A stretch of DNA of 64,000 nucleotides, taken from NCBI RefSeq assembly GCF_013035315.1, contig NZ_WQHP01000006.1, positions 186,001 through 250,000 on the forward strand. The letters are read 5' to 3'. Both the position numbers and the translations under genes were made by a program. Within the stretch, counting starts at the first letter, position 1. Each line of letters starts with the position of its first letter. A model generated the notes under the pieces. That model was not told the DNA's origin, searched no databases, and saw only the letters and a list, made by a program, of their open reading frames with translations. Shown one piece after another: positions 61,806 through 64,000 of the stretch. This DNA is from Ruegeria arenilitoris (GTDB lineage: Bacteria; Pseudomonadota; Alphaproteobacteria; Rhodobacterales; Rhodobacteraceae).

Positions 61806-61832
61806 GGTAATATTGTGATTTTCGGCGGGTGG

Positions 61833-62321
61833 CTAGAGCTTGTTGTCCGCAATACGCAGCTGACGGGCGCGATTCAGGATCGCATCCTCGACCGCTCGCG
61901 TCGTTGCGGCGCTGACCGGAGCGCCCCCACTGGATTGCAACGCAACCGACAGAGACCGCGCGGCCAATGCCGGGTCACTTATATGTACGGTTGCCCGGTA
62001 AGAGCGCCCGCCACCCGGCGGTGTGCCGTAACCCGTTACAATAACGCCGGTAAATGGATCGACTTCCTGAACAGGCAGAAAGTTCAGTACATCTAGCGAG
62101 GCTGCCCAGAGATAGCGATTCACATTAACGATCTGTTCGGCATTGCCGCGGTCGAACACATCCCAGATGGTCGTACGCTCGGGATCGTTAAGCTCTCGTT
62201 CAGCAGAGCTGGTGCTGTCTGTATTCAGCAGATCGGGATTCGGTGCAGCACCCCGATTCTGTCCGCAGGCCGACACGGCAGCAGTCATTATGATCAAACC
62301 GAAAATCGTCTGCAGGCGCAT
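61833..62321 (-). CDS. DUF3576 lipoprotein
   Basis: This 162-aa protein has a lipoprotein signal, MRLQTIFGLIIMTAAVSAC, with lipobox VSAC (Cys about 19). The DUF3576 core includes ERTTIWDVFDRGNAEQIVNVNRYLWAASLDVLNFLPVQEVDPFTGVIVTGYGTPP and SYRATVHISDPALAARSLSVALQSS. A start at 62342 would add seven residues. The family is alphaproteobacterial and of unknown function, predicted in the outer membrane or periplasm. It is divergent from the porin gene. Confidence 0.85.
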   Translation of the reverse strand: MRLQTIFGLIIMTAAVSACGQNRGAAPNPDLLNTDSTSSAERELNDPERTTIWDVFDRGNAEQIVNVNRYLWAASLDVLNFLPVQEVDPFTGVIVTGYGTPPGGGRSYRATVHISDPALAARSLSVALQSSGGAPVSAATTRAVEDAILNRARQLRIADNKL

Positions 62322-62540
62322 TGTCGACTGGTCCTGTTTCACTTGGTCTACTTTGTTCAGTGTTACTCCTAGACAAGGTCCAGTTCAGCAACAACCCTAT
62401 TCTTCTTACATATGCTGGCGCGGTATGCAGATAAGGCTCCAAATGCGACTGTGGCATCCTTGCACCAATTTGTGGCCAATGCGTGCTGCTCGTTTAAGGC
62501 AAGCTTGCGTGAAGGGGGCAAAAAAAGCGAAACGGTTCCC

Positions 62541-62564
62541 GTGCTGAGACATGTGCTGAGGCAT
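62541..62564. repeat. Tandem 12-bp repeat in the porin leader
   Basis: GTGCTGAGACAT is followed by GTGCTGAGGCAT (one mismatch), then GTGTCGAG as a partial third unit. It lies 39 bases before the porin ATG and may be a regulator site or chance. Confidence 0.45.
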
Positions 62565-62602
62565 GTGTCGAGTAGAAAAACTTTGAAACCGAGGGAAACA
62601 AG

Positions 62603-63622
62603 ATGAAAAAAGTTCTCTTCGCATCGACCGCTCTGATCGCAACCGCAAGTGTTGCAGCGGCCGACGTACGCTTCAGCGGCTATGGCCGTTTTGGTATTGG
62701 TTACCTGGAAGACCGCACCGGTACCGTAACCAACATCGACACCACAACCACTCCGCCGACCATCGACGAAGCGGTTGTCCCAACTGACGAAACCATTCTG
62801 GTCTCGCGCTTCCGTCTGAACATCGATGGCGTTGTCGAAACCGACGGCGGTGTTGAGTTCTCGGCTCGTGTTCGTCTGCAGGCTGACGAAAATGCCGGTA
62901 ACGGTGAAGCAAACGCAGCTGGCCTGAACGGCGCACGCTTCTCGGTCATCTACGGTGGTCTGCGTGTTGACGCGGGCAACGTTGCTGGCGCATTCGACAA
63001 CCTGGCAAACTACTACGGTAACGAGCCTGGCCTGGAAAACTTCATCGGTCAGTACTCCGGTGTTGACTATAGCTTCCTGGGTTACTCGTCGACCGGTTCC
63101 GGTTCGAACGCTGTGTTCTTCCAGTATGCAGTTGGCGACTTCGCCTTTGGCGCATCGTACGACCAAGCAACTTTCGCAGTTAACGGCCTTCCCGAGGACG
63201 GCTCTCGCTGGGACATCAGCGCGACCTACAACTTCGCGAACGTAACTGCTGCTCTGGCTTATGGTCAGACCAAAGCTTCTGTAGACTCGATCACCGAAAA
63301 GCAGTCGCTGACCGTTCTGACCCTGGGTGCAGAATTTGGTGACTTCTCGGGTACGATCTTTGTCGCAGACGACGATGTTGTGAACGAAGCACGCAACGGT
63401 ACCGCATACGGTCTGTCGGCAGCCTACAACCTGGGCGCTGCTACCACCCTGACCTTCGCTTACGGTGACGGTTCGGCTGATGACGACCTGCAGCAGTACG
63501 GTATTGGTGCCATCTACGACCTGGGCGGCGGTGCATCGCTGCGCGGTGGTATCGGCAACCAGAAGCGTGGCGACGGCGAGAGCCAGCTGCGCGCTGACTT
63601 CGGTGCTCAGTTCAACTTCTAA
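62603..63622 (+). CDS. Rhodobacter-type outer-membrane porin
   Basis: This 339-aa porin has a signal peptide (MKKVLFASTALIATASVAAA) and the first strand DVRFSGYGRFGIGYLE, typical of gram-negative porins of this group. Amphipathic strands continue through GGVEFSARVRLQ and FSVIYGGLRVDAGN to the last strand, GDGESQLRADFGAQFNF, whose C-terminal Phe is needed for barrel assembly. It would form trimers for diffusion of small solutes. The codon use is strongly biased to common codons, as expected of a highly expressed gene. A GAGGGA ribosome site precedes it and a strong terminator follows. Confidence 0.93.
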   Translation: MKKVLFASTALIATASVAAADVRFSGYGRFGIGYLEDRTGTVTNIDTTTTPPTIDEAVVPTDETILVSRFRLNIDGVVETDGGVEFSARVRLQADENAGNGEANAAGLNGARFSVIYGGLRVDAGNVAGAFDNLANYYGNEPGLENFIGQYSGVDYSFLGYSSTGSGSNAVFFQYAVGDFAFGASYDQATFAVNGLPEDGSRWDISATYNFANVTAALAYGQTKASVDSITEKQSLTVLTLGAEFGDFSGTIFVADDDVVNEARNGTAYGLSAAYNLGAATTLTFAYGDGSADDDLQQYGIGAIYDLGGGASLRGGIGNQKRGDGESQLRADFGAQFNF

Positions 63623-63644
63623 GTTGATCTAAACCGCAAGGTTT

Positions 63645-63677
63645 AAGGGCAGGTCTTCGGACCTGCCCTTTTCTTTT
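63645..63677 (+). terminator. Rho-independent terminator after the porin gene
   Basis: AAGGGCAGGTC (63645-63655) pairs with GACCTGCCCTT (63660-63670) over a stable TTCG tetraloop, and TTCTTTT follows. Confidence 0.95.
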
Positions 63678-63724
63678 GCGCAGACTTGGTGTTTTTCTGC
63701 CGTCAAAGCACAGAGAGGAAACCC

Positions 63725-64000
63725 ATGTCGCTGCACGACATTACCGCCCGAATCGCCAAAGCCGAAGCTGCTGCAGGCCGCCCTGCAGGGTCGACCAAAC
63801 TGATCGCCGTTTCAAAGGTGCAGCCCAACGAACGCGTCGAGGCCGTTCTGGAACAAGGGCATCGCTGTTTCGGTGAAAACCGGGTGCAAGAGGCCGCGGG
63901 CAAATGGCCCGAATTCAAAGAGCGGTTTTCGGGCATAGACTTACATCTGATCGGACCGTTGCAAACCAACAAAGCCCGTCAGGCAATCGAGCTGTTCGAC
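63725..64000 (+). CDS. YggS-family PLP-binding protein, 3' truncated by window edge
   Basis: The first 92 codons of a YggS/PLPBP-type protein are seen. These bind PLP and help keep vitamin B6 in balance, without a known catalytic activity. The PLP lysine is in KLIAVSKVQP (about residue 31), and GHRCFGENRVQEA and LHLIGPLQTNK are family motifs. GAGAGGA lies close upstream of ATG 63725. The frame is open to the end of the window, and about 130 more residues are expected beyond it. Confidence 0.93.
   Translation, partial: MSLHDITARIAKAEAAAGRPAGSTKLIAVSKVQPNERVEAVLEQGHRCFGENRVQEAAGKWPEFKERFSGIDLHLIGPLQTNKARQAIELFD

Overview
The window looks like chromosomal core sequence from an alphaproteobacterium of the Rhodobacterales, most likely the Roseobacter group. 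This is inferred from the gene set: a CcrM GANTC methyltransferase, the alphaproteobacterial flagellin regulators FlaF and FlbT, DUF2125, DUF3576 and DUF1217 proteins, a Rhodobacter-type porin, a DciA-like protein, and an even GC-rich composition. I see no insertion sequence, prophage, CRISPR array, tRNA or rRNA. Coding density is very high, and many neighbours share ATGA or TGATG junctions. Only one stretch longer than 300 bases (22216-22592) lacks a gene.

Layout. 3-1864: the end of serB, then an ArsR regulator, an AHSA1-type SRPBCC protein and a YciI-like protein behind a perfect 15-bp inverted repeat. 1868-6529: L-asparaginase II, small exported proteins (IalB-like, a lipoprotein, LprI-like), rlmN and a cytochrome P460-like protein. 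6537-11914: cbpA/cbpM, a membrane protein, a Cys/Met-type PLP enzyme, a LOG-family protein, a threonine/serine dehydratase and a GntR regulator. 12024-18984: dapD, a cupin protein, a channel-type glutamate receptor homologue, dapE, a DUF2064 protein and rnr. 18975-22215: DUF1801, GST, a WYL regulator and a lytic transglycosylase.

22593-30184 is a polyamine uptake and catabolism locus: a putrescine-type aminotransferase and a GntR regulator on the minus strand, and a PotFGHI-like ABC transporter plus an FAD amine oxidase on the plus strand. Three copies of TGATCAAAT lie before the aminotransferase, at the regulator start and before the binding protein, and form a candidate shared operator set.

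31108-36759 is a flagellar block: fliK-flgD on the minus strand, then a FlgJ-like rod-binding protein, a FlgN-like chaperone, fliC, flaF, flbT and a DUF1217 gene on the plus strand. Two of these genes are broken as read. flgD has a one-base frameshift in a G7 tract and flaF has an in-frame TAA at codon 30, while every other gene fully inside the window reads through. This is the most striking signal here. It suggests a decaying or switchable flagellar system, unless it is local sequencing error.

36811-43553 holds signalling genes: a DUF427-adenylate cyclase fusion, a membrane-anchored winged-helix regulator overlapping a small exported protein gene, rnhB, ccrM with GANTC sites clustered in its leader, and a six-TM adenylate cyclase. 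The remainder is mostly housekeeping: alkB, mutY, a DciA-like gene, a DsbA-like gene, lpxK-waaA-cysQ-pmbA, an FkbM methyltransferase, DUF2125, an SDR/enoyl-CoA hydratase/VOC operon, an HNH protein, a flavoprotein, then leuS-lptE-holA, DUF3576, a porin and the start of a YggS-family gene. Domain assignments come from reading motifs by eye; no database search was possible.
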